This document shows, piece after piece, positions 8,620 through 16,663 of a stretch of DNA of 64,000 nucleotides. This DNA comes from Bacteroidales bacterium. Lineage in GTDB: Bacteria > Bacteroidota > Bacteroidia > Bacteroidales > SM23-62. The notes beneath the pieces were generated by a model, which made no database searches, was not told where the DNA came from, and worked only from the letters and a program-made list of their open reading frames with translations. The stretch is taken from the NCBI GenBank assembly GCA_016783865.1, contig JADHVS010000002.1, positions 1-64,000 of the forward strand, in the 5' to 3' direction. A program made the position numbers and the translations under genes. Each line of letters starts with the position of its first letter. Positions within the stretch are counted from its first letter, which is position 1.

Positions 8620-9022
8620 TAAGATAAAAATAATTGAAACTATTTTTCGGGTACTGCTTTGGTTGGTTGCACTTCATTCGTTTATCATCGGCCTTTTACT
8701 GATCTTTATGCCTGCTGAGTTTATGCCATTCTTCGGTTATCAGGTTTGGGATGCAAATTTTTTCAGGGCGCAGGGAGGCGTTTTCCATATTATCATGAGC
8801 GTTGTTTACCTATGGGCAGCCTATAGTTTTACAAGATCATCCTCAATGGTCATTATGACGGTAACAGCTAAAATGATCGCTACGATATTCTTGTTCCTGT
8901 ATTTTTTTATTGTTCAGAAAATATGGACCATTATTGCATCAGGTGCAGTCGATTTTTTAATGGGTTTGGTCGTATTCATACTTTATTATTATTATAAAAA
9001 TGTAAGATATAAATCCACATAA
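8612..9022 (+). CDS. Four-helix membrane protein of unknown function
   Basis: The 136-residue product has four hydrophobic segments: about 10-34 (VLLWLVALHSFIIGLLLIF), 52-72, 80-102 and 106-127. It has no recognisable cofactor ligands except one histidine in each of the first two helices. Its start overlaps the 3' end of the protease gene, so it is the last gene of the cluster 1 operon. Similar small DoxX-like or DUF-type membrane proteins are often seen, but I cannot assign a family. It might anchor the otherwise soluble complex, which is speculation. Confidence 0.7.
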   Translation: MNNKIKIIETIFRVLLWLVALHSFIIGLLLIFMPAEFMPFFGYQVWDANFFRAQGGVFHIIMSVVYLWAAYSFTRSSSMVIMTVTAKMIATIFLFLYFFIVQKIWTIIASGAVDFLMGLVVFILYYYYKNVRYKST

Positions 9023-9081
9023 AATATTTATCCATCACTAAGAATGACCTCTGATCATCAATAGTTCGTTGATTTTTTACA

Positions 9082-9089
9082 TACCTTTG
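9082..9089 (+). promoter_or_regulatory. Candidate Bacteroidetes -7 element for the SDR gene
   Basis: TACCTTTG fits the Bacteroidetes sigma-ABfr -7 consensus TAnnTTTG and lies 41 bases before the ATG at 9131. No TTTG is found at the expected -33 distance, so the match is incomplete. Confidence 0.4.
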
Positions 9090-9130
9090 TTAATACACGC
9101 GATTTTTTATCGAGTTATTGATAATAAAAA

Positions 9131-10834
9131 ATGCCAAATAATGCCGAAATGGCAGAAAAAAACGACAGGCTCCCATCTATTTTAGTAACCGGTGCTTCCG
9201 GTTTTATCGGGAAACACTTTATTTCTGCTGTTGTCAATGATTTTCGTTTGTTTTGCATTGCCCGGCGTTCGCAACAAGAAGCCGGTGTCCCCTTGCATAA
9301 GAATATTTTTTGGACACAGGCAGACATAGCCAACAGCAATTATGTAAAAGAAATTACCGAAAGTATCCAAAAACTTGGTGGAGCCGATTTTGTAATTCAC
9401 CTTGCCGGATTTTACGACTTTACATTAAAAGACGGGCCGGAATATGAAGACACCAACGTAAATGGAACACTCAATATTCTGAACCTTGCCAAATTACTAA
9501 GCGTTAAAAGATTCATTTTTGCCAGTTCGCTTGCAGCATGCAGATTTTCAGATGACTTTAACACAGTCGTTGATGAAAACTCACCTGTTGATGCCGATTT
9601 TCCTTATGCGCACAGCAAAAGGAAAGGCGAGGAAATGGTAATGGAGTTCTCCGGTTCATTTCCATGCAGCATCATACGTTTTGCGGCCATTTTCAGCGAT
9701 TGGTGCGAATATCCTCCCTTATATAAATTTCTCGATACCTGGCTTTCGAAAAAATGGAATTCGAGGATCATTGGCGGTAAAGGCGAAACATCAATAACCT
9801 ATTTACACATCAGCGATCTGATAAAACTCCTTCTCAGAATAATAGAGATTACCGATAAGTTACCCTCAAGCGGCATATACGTGGCCAGTCCGGGCGGGAC
9901 CGTCTCGCACAATGATCTCTTCAGTTCGGCAACACGTTACTTTTATGGCAAAGGCATGCGCTCTTTTAACATGCCGAAATATCTTGCCGTTCCCGGCGTC
10001 ATGGCACGGACCATTATCGGTAAGATGATCAGAAAAGAACCTTTTGAATGTCTTTGGATGATGAAATATATTGATAAAAAATTGATTGTAGAGAATGGGG
10101 AAACGTCCAAAGCGCTGAACTGGGAACCCATCCGAAGGCTCGATGTGCTTCGGCGGCTGCTTTTTATGATTGAGCATAAGAGGAACAACCCGGTAGAATG
10201 GAGTTACAGAAACGAAGCCATGTTGACCAAGATTGCTTATCGTCCTAACATCATCATGTATGATGACCTTATCGAATTGCGCACTACCCTGATAGATAAA
10301 ATGGTGGTTTATCTTATCCTTTCGCCCGACAGTAGGCTCCGTTTCCCCAATTTCAGGAAAACAGATGTAAAAGAGCTGAAATGGATCGTGACACTTTTTT
10401 ACCAATTAATGGCTATGACGATCAAAAGTAAAGACAGGCAATTGATTAAGAACTATACCCAGATATTTACTTACCGCTGGTACCGGAATCATTATGACAT
10501 CATAGAAATAACGGATTTTTTACAAACACTGGTTAGTATAATCAAAGACATGGTGATTTCAAAGAATTATCAAAAAAAAGCAAAGCTGGAGATTTACGAT
10601 TATATAAATATTGTCCTTCAACTTACCATTGACGAAGCCGAAGATTACTTCGAACTTCTGAAATCCGTAGATGCGGTTGCGGGCGAACCAACTGATAAAC
10701 TGACTGATGTGCCTGTTGACGAGATACAACTTTTCCTGAAACAGGTGGAAGAAACGTTTTATACGGCAAACCAAAATTTTCCCGACCTCCATATTTCTTT
10801 GCAAAAGAACTTCAGGATGATTTTAAATGATTAA
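9131..10834 (+). CDS. Extended SDR (NAD-dependent epimerase/dehydratase) with unknown C-terminal domain
   Basis: The 567-residue product has an N-terminal extended short-chain dehydrogenase fold: the nucleotide motif VTGASGFIG near residues 19-27, an acidic DIANSNYV segment, FASSLAAC with the Ser, and the catalytic YAHSK near 158-162. This part ends around residue 340 in a typical substrate-domain helix (ALNWEPIRRLDVLRRLL). The remaining 225 residues are helical and charged, with no membrane segment or motif I know. Usual SDR epimerases are 300-350 residues, so this is a fusion. The two-component genes just downstream suggest a signalling link. Substrate unknown; the dehydrogenase call is sure, the role is not. 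Confidence 0.8.
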   Translation: MPNNAEMAEKNDRLPSILVTGASGFIGKHFISAVVNDFRLFCIARRSQQEAGVPLHKNIFWTQADIANSNYVKEITESIQKLGGADFVIHLAGFYDFTLKDGPEYEDTNVNGTLNILNLAKLLSVKRFIFASSLAACRFSDDFNTVVDENSPVDADFPYAHSKRKGEEMVMEFSGSFPCSIIRFAAIFSDWCEYPPLYKFLDTWLSKKWNSRIIGGKGETSITYLHISDLIKLLLRIIEITDKLPSSGIYVASPGGTVSHNDLFSSATRYFYGKGMRSFNMPKYLAVPGVMARTIIGKMIRKEPFECLWMMKYIDKKLIVENGETSKALNWEPIRRLDVLRRLLFMIEHKRNNPVEWSYRNEAMLTKIAYRPNIIMYDDLIELRTTLIDKMVVYLILSPDSRLRFPNFRKTDVKELKWIVTLFYQLMAMTIKSKDRQLIKNYTQIFTYRWYRNHYDIIEITDFLQTLVSIIKDMVISKNYQKKAKLEIYDYINIVLQLTIDEAEDYFELLKSVDAVAGEPTDKLTDVPVDEIQLFLKQVEETFYTANQNFPDLHISLQKNFRMILND

Positions 10835-10854
10835 TTTGCAAATAAAATCAGCGT

Positions 10855-12270
10855 ATGAAATCTAACTATTTAAAGACTGTTATTTTCATTCTGATCTTTA
10901 TCATTATTGAACTTGCTGCTGTTTTATATCTGCATTACAGTACCGCAGGAAAATCCGTACAGTATCTTGAAAAGAAAACCCGGGAAGTTCAGATAGCCTA
11001 TTCTGCTATTATCAGCGGTTACAGCTCAATATCTCAAACCATATTCTCCGAAATAATAAATAAACCCGCAGTGATTGATGTTTTTAAGAAAACCGCCGGC
11101 GCCGACAGTTTGGAAAAAGCAATAGCTAGAAAAGAGTTGTTCGATAAACTCTACCCGACATTTAAGAATCTGCACGAAACCAACAACATTAACCTTCATT
11201 TTCAATTGCCCGATTGTTTAAGCTTTTTAAGGTTCTATGATCCCGATAAATTCGGCGATAACCTTGCATGCTCAAGGCTTTCAATAAAAAAAGCAAATAC
11301 GGAAAAAACTCCTGTACAGGGTTATGAGATAGGGAGCTTTTATCATGGTTACAGGTACATTTATCCTTTATTTTCAGATGCAACACATATCGGCAGTGTT
11401 GAGATCGGCATTTCATCCCAGTCGATCATTGCTGAAATGGAAAAAATATTCGGACAATGCTTCACCATTATTTTAAATAAAAGAATTATTGATAAAACGG
11501 TGTTCCCTGAAGAAAAATTAAAATTTTCTGTCAGTAATTTAGACACTGTATATTTAACGGATGACAACTTGTTGCCGACAAACGGGCAAATGAGTTTATT
11601 TGATCTGTCAGCAAGAGAAATTTTAAAAATTGACAGCAATCTAAGTCAAAAATTTTTAAAAAGAATCCATCCGGATAAACCTTTTGCTTTGCCGGTCACT
11701 ATTCAGGGCAAGCATTTGATCGTAACATTCATGCCTGTTTTGAACTATGAAGGCAAACAAGCAGCTTACCTGCTGGGGTACATGAATGATCCGACGATAA
11801 GCGATTATCACAGGGATTTTGTTGAAAAATTGCTTCTTGTAACTATTCTTCTGGTTCTTGTATTTTCTTTACTTTATTACATAAGCCGGAGCATCAGGGC
11901 GATTAAAAATAGCAGGGATCAGTTACAGAGCGTTACCGACACTATGAACGAAGGCCTTATCATGTTGGACATCCGCAGGCGCATACTTCATATCAATCCC
12001 GCTGCTGAAAAGATACTCGGCCAATACTGCCATACAGTCATCGGCAGGGACCTGACCAAACTAATTTATTTCAGGGACGAAAACGGAAAAGTGCTTGAAC
12101 CTGAGAGTTGGCCCGATTTTGACATTGTCAACTTTGGTTTGGTTTATAAATCGAAAAAAGGGTTCTATATTCTAAGGAACCAAGTCGCCATACCCATTGA
12201 ATTGTCCGCATCCCCCAGGTACATGAAAGCTGAAAAGGTGGGATTTCTTATTGTCTTCAGGGAAATTTGA
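10855..12270 (+). CDS. Membrane sensor protein with Cache-like and PAS domains, no kinase core
   Basis: The 471-residue product has a membrane anchor at about 5-28, an extracytoplasmic region of about 290 residues with a double-Cache-like layout (GSFYHGYRYIYPLF and PVTIQGKHLIVTFMPV segments), a second membrane helix near 324-346, and a PAS domain (about 360-471; TMNEGLIMLDIRRRILHINPAAEKIL is split by the usual PAS turns). It stops right after the PAS end motif VFREI, so it lacks phospho-acceptor and ATPase domains. The next gene begins 13 bases later with another PAS domain and a full kinase core. The two probably act as one receptor-kinase pair. Confidence 0.75.
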   Translation: MKSNYLKTVIFILIFIIIELAAVLYLHYSTAGKSVQYLEKKTREVQIAYSAIISGYSSISQTIFSEIINKPAVIDVFKKTAGADSLEKAIARKELFDKLYPTFKNLHETNNINLHFQLPDCLSFLRFYDPDKFGDNLACSRLSIKKANTEKTPVQGYEIGSFYHGYRYIYPLFSDATHIGSVEIGISSQSIIAEMEKIFGQCFTIILNKRIIDKTVFPEEKLKFSVSNLDTVYLTDDNLLPTNGQMSLFDLSAREILKIDSNLSQKFLKRIHPDKPFALPVTIQGKHLIVTFMPVLNYEGKQAAYLLGYMNDPTISDYHRDFVEKLLLVTILLVLVFSLLYYISRSIRAIKNSRDQLQSVTDTMNEGLIMLDIRRRILHINPAAEKILGQYCHTVIGRDLTKLIYFRDENGKVLEPESWPDFDIVNFGLVYKSKKGFYILRNQVAIPIELSASPRYMKAEKVGFLIVFREI

Positions 12271-12283
12271 GTTAAGGTTGTGA

Positions 12284-13300
12284 ATGACTGATAAAAATTC
12301 AGCTGAACTTAAATTCAAATCGCTGTTCGAGAACAGCAGCGACGAAATATATGTAATAGATTTTGAAGAAAACTTCCTTGAAGTGAACAAGGTGATTTGC
12401 GATGCACTCGGATATTCAAGGGAAGAACTGCTCAAGATGCAGGTGAAAGATATAAAACCCGACAAATACGGTGATATAGTTGAATCGCTGCTCGAAACCC
12501 TCAAAAAAGAAGGTTCGCTGGTATTTGAATCCGAACATGTAAGCAAAGAAGGAAAAAGAATTCCCGTGGAGATCAAAAGCAGGATCATTGATTACGGCAA
12601 GAGAAAAGCAATTCTCAGTATCGCACGCGACATCACCGAGCGCAAGCAAATGGAAAGAAAAATCCTGAATGCAATTCTTGAAGCTGAAGAAAAAGAAAAA
12701 GAAAGATTTGCCAAAGACCTGCATGATGGCATCGGGCCGCTTTTAACGAGCATTGAAATTTACATCAACATTATTCAATCGGGCAAGGTCAGCAATGCTG
12801 AAAAGCAAAAACTTCTGAATTATATCAAGGGTCTGGCAAGCGAAGCATCCTTGAGCGTAAAAGAAATATCGAACAACCTGCGGCCAAGTGTTATCAGCCG
12901 TTTTGGCCTTATTGCTGCCATAAACTCTATGTGCGAAAAATTGAATAGTACAGGAGTGATCAAGGTTTCATTGGTTTCAGGGAATTTTTCGGATCAGGGA
13001 ATAAGCAAAGACATTGAAGTGACCATTTACCGGATCGTGAACGAATTAATCAACAATACCCTGAAACATGCTTCGGCAAAAAAAATATCCATATACTTCA
13101 CAAGGGACAATGAATGCCTTTTGCTAAACTATTCCGACGACGGCATCGGGTTCAATTTCCAGGAAACCTACAAAAGCGATACGCACAAAGGCATGGGTTT
13201 ATCCAATATCATCAGCCGTGTAAATGCAATCAACGGAACCTGCCGTTTTAACAGCACACAGGAATCGGGTACCGAAGTATGGATAAAAGTAAAATTGTAG
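12284..13300 (+). CDS. PAS-domain sensor histidine kinase, NarX/HisKA_3 type
   Basis: A 338-residue cytoplasmic kinase. Residues 8-120 form a PAS domain ending ARDITERKQMERK; the phospho-acceptor helix has the HisKA_3 box KDLHDGIGPLL (His near 147); residues about 235-335 form the ATPase with NELINNTLKHA (N box), YSDDGIGF (G1) and GMGLSNIISRV (G2). It has no membrane span; signal input likely comes from the membrane sensor just upstream. It is in a different frame from that gene, with a stop directly before its ATG (TGAATG). The LuxR-type regulator 86 bases downstream is its obvious partner. Confidence 0.88.
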   Translation: MTDKNSAELKFKSLFENSSDEIYVIDFEENFLEVNKVICDALGYSREELLKMQVKDIKPDKYGDIVESLLETLKKEGSLVFESEHVSKEGKRIPVEIKSRIIDYGKRKAILSIARDITERKQMERKILNAILEAEEKEKERFAKDLHDGIGPLLTSIEIYINIIQSGKVSNAEKQKLLNYIKGLASEASLSVKEISNNLRPSVISRFGLIAAINSMCEKLNSTGVIKVSLVSGNFSDQGISKDIEVTIYRIVNELINNTLKHASAKKISIYFTRDNECLLLNYSDDGIGFNFQETYKSDTHKGMGLSNIISRVNAINGTCRFNSTQESGTEVWIKVKL

Positions 13301-13328
13301 TTTTTTTATTTTACATATCGAAAAAAAT

Positions 13329-13336
13329 TAAATTTG
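13329..13336 (+). promoter_or_regulatory. Candidate -7 element before the LuxR-type regulator
   Basis: TAAATTTG followed by C matches the TAnnTTTG(C) element and lies 51 bases before the regulator's ATG. No clear -33 TTTG is seen, so this is a weak call. Confidence 0.3.
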
Positions 13337-13386
13337 CTGATTAATCGTAACTGGACCTGATTTATTTGGCCAGGAGTTAACGAAAA

Positions 13387-14067
13387 ATGGAAAATTATAA
13401 AATAATAGTTGTCGACGATCATGAAATATTCCGGATGGGCCTGAAGTTATTGCTGGGCATGATACCTAACGTAGAGATCGTTGGTGAAGCTTCGAATGGC
13501 AAAGAATTTCTTGGAATACTTGAAACTACCCATCCTGATATTATTTTCATGGACATCAATATGCCTGTTCTCGATGGCGTGGAAGCGACAAAGAATGCCC
13601 TTCAGAAATACCCCGACCTCAGAATTATCGCATTAACCACATTTGGCGAACTCGAGTATTTCGATAAAATGATCTTCGCCGGCGTTGAAGGTTTTATGCT
13701 GAAAAATTCCGGTTTCAACGATTTTAAAACGGCCATAGAAAAAGTTACCAAAGGCGGGAATTATTTTTCGCAGGAGTTGCTGGTTAACTTTACAAGGGAT
13801 ATTATCAGGGAACGCCATAAAGAAAAAAACGAAATACCACACTTTTCTCAGCGTGAACTCGAAGTACTCGACCTGATTTGTAAAGGATACCCGAACCATA
13901 AAATCGGCGAAAAACTTTTTATCAGCAGCCGAACCGTTGAGCGGCATAAATCCAATCTTATCAGCAAAACCAATATGGACAATACTATCAATCTGATACT
14001 TTATTCCATCCGGCATAAACTGGTAAAGATTGAAAACAACAATAAGCCTCCCGGTAACTTATTATGA
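13387..14067 (+). CDS. NarL/LuxR-type response regulator
   Basis: The 226-residue product has a receiver domain (VVDDHE at residues 8-13, phospho-acceptor Asp in IIFMDINMP near 55, Thr in ALTTF near 83, Lys in MLKNSG near 105) and a C-terminal LuxR helix-turn-helix (SQRELEVLDLICKGYPNHKI, then SSRTVERHKSN) at about 152-215. The key phosphorylation residues are intact. It follows the HisKA_3 kinase, the usual partner class, so the pair should form a complete phosphorelay. Targets are unknown; the nearest candidate is the neighbouring hydrogenase cluster, which is only inference from position. Confidence 0.9.
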   Translation: MENYKIIVVDDHEIFRMGLKLLLGMIPNVEIVGEASNGKEFLGILETTHPDIIFMDINMPVLDGVEATKNALQKYPDLRIIALTTFGELEYFDKMIFAGVEGFMLKNSGFNDFKTAIEKVTKGGNYFSQELLVNFTRDIIRERHKEKNEIPHFSQRELEVLDLICKGYPNHKIGEKLFISSRTVERHKSNLISKTNMDNTINLILYSIRHKLVKIENNNKPPGNLL

Positions 14068-14096
14068 GGGTATCAGCTAAGAATTATCTCAAAACC

Positions 14097-15467
14097 CTAT
14101 TTAAACAAACTTGTCTTTTTATCAACGCCTTTATATTTTTCGGGTAATACCACCGTGAACTTGCTTCCTTTGCCTTCCGAACTATCAACTTTAATATTTC
14201 CGCCCCAATGCTGTGCAATATATTTTACTATTGCAAGTCCCAAACCGGTCCCGTCTTTAACAAATTTCCTGGCATTGCTCGCGCGGTAAAACTCACTGAA
14301 GATGTTGGGTAATTCTTCTTTAGGAATACCGATCCCCGAATCGCAAATTTCAAAAACAATATTTCTTTCTTCTTTCTTTATTATCAATTCTACCAAGCCG
14401 TTTTCAGGAGTATACCTGATGGCATTGCCCAGCAAATTGACAAGCAATTCTTCAATTGAAGTCGGATTACTTATCATTTCATTCACCTCATCATCAACAT
14501 GATACCTGAAATGTACTGATTTAGAATCTGCACTACTCACTATGGTTGGCAAAATGCTTTCAACCAGCTTTCTCAACGAAAAAGTCTCCGTTTCCAACTT
14601 ATCATTAAGGCGCATTTGGGTTAATTTCAGAAGGTCGTCAACAAATTGAGTCAACTTCTGTGTCCTTGCTTGGGTAGAACATACAAAATCGGTCTTAATC
14701 TCTTCAGAAGCCTTTATAGAATTATCCGCCATTATAGAAAGATTCATTTGTATGGCGGCAAGATGCCCTTTGATATTATGCGTCACACGTAAAATATATT
14801 CATCTTTTATTTTATCCTGTTGCTGAAGTGCAAGATTTGCTTCATGATAGGCCTTTTCCTGCTTGCGCAAAAGGCCGACTATGTAACTTGCCATATAAAC
14901 GAGCAGATAGGAGGTCAAAGTAAAAATAGTAAGTGTTTCAATGAGAAAAGATTTATCCAGATACAATTTATTTCCGGCAGTCCTTTCAAACCAAAGTTTG
15001 TAATGATTAAAAGTCCCGGAGTATTCAAGATATGCTAAAAGCCACAGCAAAATAAGGGCAAAGGTGGTTTGTATGTAACTATTACGTCGCGAAAGCAAAA
15101 CACTGGAAATGACAATATAGAACGTAAAGAAAAAGAAGATGGGATTTTCAATACCTCCCGAGTAATGCAACAAAATTGTCAGCGCAAGAAAATCAAAAGA
15201 AATCTGAAAGTTAATGAGCCATCCGGCAATTTTCGATAGTTTCTCATTTTTTCTTTTTTTAAAAAAATACATGATAAATAAAGAAACCAGGTTCTCTAAG
15301 GCAAGCGCTCCACAAACGGAATAAAATACCTCATACTGAACCGGTAAACCAAAAAAATGACCGGCTGAAAATGAAGCCAGAACTACCCAGCCGATAGCTA
15401 ACCACCTTAGCTTGATTAGCCAGTAAACCCCGTTAACAAAACGGATATTTTTTAGAAAAAAAACCAA
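14097..15467 (-). CDS. Membrane sensor histidine kinase
   Basis: A 456-residue kinase. The first 200 residues hold about six hydrophobic helices (for example LAIGWVVLASFSAGHFFGL and LTIFTLTSYLLVYMASYIVGLL), a membrane-embedded sensor without a large outer domain. A coiled linker leads to the H box RVTHNIKGHLAAIQ (His near 230). The ATPase follows with LLVNLLGNAIRYTPENG, CDSGIGIPKEE and GTGLGLAIVKY. It is co-transcribed with the receiver gene that ends one base upstream (15468). The downstream end is convergent with the LuxR-type regulator gene, about 30 bases away. Confidence 0.88.
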   Translation of the reverse strand: MVFFLKNIRFVNGVYWLIKLRWLAIGWVVLASFSAGHFFGLPVQYEVFYSVCGALALENLVSLFIMYFFKKRKNEKLSKIAGWLINFQISFDFLALTILLHYSGGIENPIFFFFTFYIVISSVLLSRRNSYIQTTFALILLWLLAYLEYSGTFNHYKLWFERTAGNKLYLDKSFLIETLTIFTLTSYLLVYMASYIVGLLRKQEKAYHEANLALQQQDKIKDEYILRVTHNIKGHLAAIQMNLSIMADNSIKASEEIKTDFVCSTQARTQKLTQFVDDLLKLTQMRLNDKLETETFSLRKLVESILPTIVSSADSKSVHFRYHVDDEVNEMISNPTSIEELLVNLLGNAIRYTPENGLVELIIKKEERNIVFEICDSGIGIPKEELPNIFSEFYRASNARKFVKDGTGLGLAIVKYIAQHWGGNIKVDSSEGKGSKFTVVLPEKYKGVDKKTSLFK

Positions 15468-15857
15468 TTAGGTTTTCTTTGGAATAAGTTTATCAATCTC
15501 CGCCAACAATTCATGCGGAGCAACCGGTTTTTCGAGATAAGCATCTACAGGCAACATTTCAGTATTGCCAAACGCAGATCTGAAATTCACTCCGGTCACG
15601 CTGTCAATGCAGGTGAGCATGATTATAGGAGTTTTCTTAAACTCAGAAAGCTTACGCAGTTCTTTGGCAAGGTCAAACCCATCGGACATAGCCTCCATCA
15701 TCACATCAAGTATCATGAGATCGGGAATTTCTCTTTTTGCCTTTTCCATTCCTTCATTTTTATTATACGCTGCAATCACCGTGTACTGCTGATTCTCAAG
15801 GATCACCCTAAGCGCGTTGATGATATCCGGATCATCATCTACAACTAAAATTTTCAT
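15468..15857 (-). CDS. Single-domain response regulator (receiver only)
   Basis: The 129-residue product is a bare receiver domain with VVDDDPDI at residues 5-12, phospho-acceptor Asp in MILDVMMEAMSDGFD near 52, Thr in IIMLTCIDS near 81, and Lys in YLEKPVAP near 110. It has no output domain and ends FIPKKT-like. It is followed directly by the membrane kinase gene on the same strand, so the two form an operon. Such receivers act by protein contact or as phosphate shuttles. Its start faces the long leader of the CRP-like gene. Confidence 0.87.
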   Translation of the reverse strand: MKILVVDDDPDIINALRVILENQQYTVIAAYNKNEGMEKAKREIPDLMILDVMMEAMSDGFDLAKELRKLSEFKKTPIIMLTCIDSVTGVNFRSAFGNTEMLPVDAYLEKPVAPHELLAEIDKLIPKKT

Positions 15858-16058
15858 ATATTATTTTTTTAATTAAAATAAATTTAATTGTTATTTTGTT
15901 CCATCAGAAGAATGTACTTTCATTCTTATCTGATTTGTCATTTCAAAAGTACAATTTTTTTACCTGAATGCCATAAAAAAAATTTACAATTCATGGATTT
16001 CTCCCTTTATTATATGTGTTTGAAAAACAGGCAAAAGGGAGATAAATATCCAGTCAAA

Positions 16059-16131
16059 ATGGGTAAAAACCGACAGTAAAATTGTGGGTTCTTACCCATA
16101 AGTATTTCAAATTATAAGAGCAATTTTACTG
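16059..16131 (+). promoter_or_regulatory. Two interlocked inverted repeats (pseudoknot-like leader) before the CRP-like gene
   Basis: Stem 1 pairs ATGGGTAAAAACC (16059-16071) with GGGTTCTTACCCAT (16086-16099), 12 of 14 positions. The loop of stem 1 holds CAGTAAAATTG (16074-16084), which is an exact inverted repeat of CAATTTTACTG (16121-16131). As RNA this is H-type pseudoknot geometry, or two competing hairpins. The last arm ends 7 bases before the ATG at 16139, so it could cover the ribosome site. As DNA the arms could instead be operator half-sites. A further inverted repeat (CTCCCTTT near 16003 with AAAAGGGAG near 16033) lies upstream. The rest of 15858-16138 is AT-rich and holds no convincing gene. 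Confidence 0.55.
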
Positions 16132-16138
16132 CCGAAAA

Positions 16139-16633
16139 ATGAATAATATGCCGGAGACACGTACAAGAAAATCAGGTGACATAGATTTCAGGTTATCATT
16201 TTTTTTAAACAGAGAGGGCACTGATATGAATGTTCTTTTTACCTCCTGCAAAAAAGTACGCACGAGTAAATACGCTACCAACGATGTCCTGTACTACGAA
16301 GATACAGATCCTTCGGGGCTTTATTTCTTAAGGGAAGGAATAGTGAAACTTATCAAAAAGGGTGAGGCTGGAAATGAGACGACCCACAGTGTGGTCACTG
16401 CCGACTGCTATCTTGGCTTATGTTCCATGATAAGAAACAAGAAGCACACAGCCACCGCTGTAGCGCTGGAAGATGCGCTGATTGATTATATCCCCAAAAA
16501 TGAATTTTTCAGGTTGATGGCCCGGTACCCTTCTACCTCTCACAAGATATTGGTAGTGCTTTGCAGATTACTTGATGATGCCGAAGATGAAATTATCGCA
16601 CTCACAGATAAATCGATAAAAGTACGACAGTAG
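16139..16633 (+). CDS. CRP/FNR-like cyclic-nucleotide-binding-fold protein without DNA-binding domain
   Basis: The 164-residue product has the sensor barrel of the CRP/FNR family: ATNDVLYYEDTDPSGLYFLR near 43-62, GIVKLIKKG, DCYLGLCSM near 88, and the dimerisation helix ending DEIIALTDKSIKVRQ. It stops exactly where family members continue into the helix-turn-helix (normally about 60-70 more residues). The 30 bases to the next gene cannot encode it in any frame. No FNR-type N-terminal cysteine cluster is present (only isolated Cys). It heads the hdrA-qmoC-mvh cluster and so may be a ligand-binding partner rather than a repressor. Confidence 0.8.
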   Translation: MNNMPETRTRKSGDIDFRLSFFLNREGTDMNVLFTSCKKVRTSKYATNDVLYYEDTDPSGLYFLREGIVKLIKKGEAGNETTHSVVTADCYLGLCSMIRNKKHTATAVALEDALIDYIPKNEFFRLMARYPSTSHKILVVLCRLLDDAEDEIIALTDKSIKVRQ

Positions 16634-16663
16634 ACATCATTCAATGCAACCTGAAAGAATTCA

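Noticed and set aside
12241..12300. One-base error splitting a single kinase gene
   Set aside because: A stop lies in the second frame directly before a good ATG (TGAATG), and both products end and start at natural domain borders; kept as two genes but listed as a finding.
15888..16079. 63-codon frame upstream of the CRP-like gene
   Set aside because: Overlaps the inverted-repeat leader, composition random, no ribosome-binding site.
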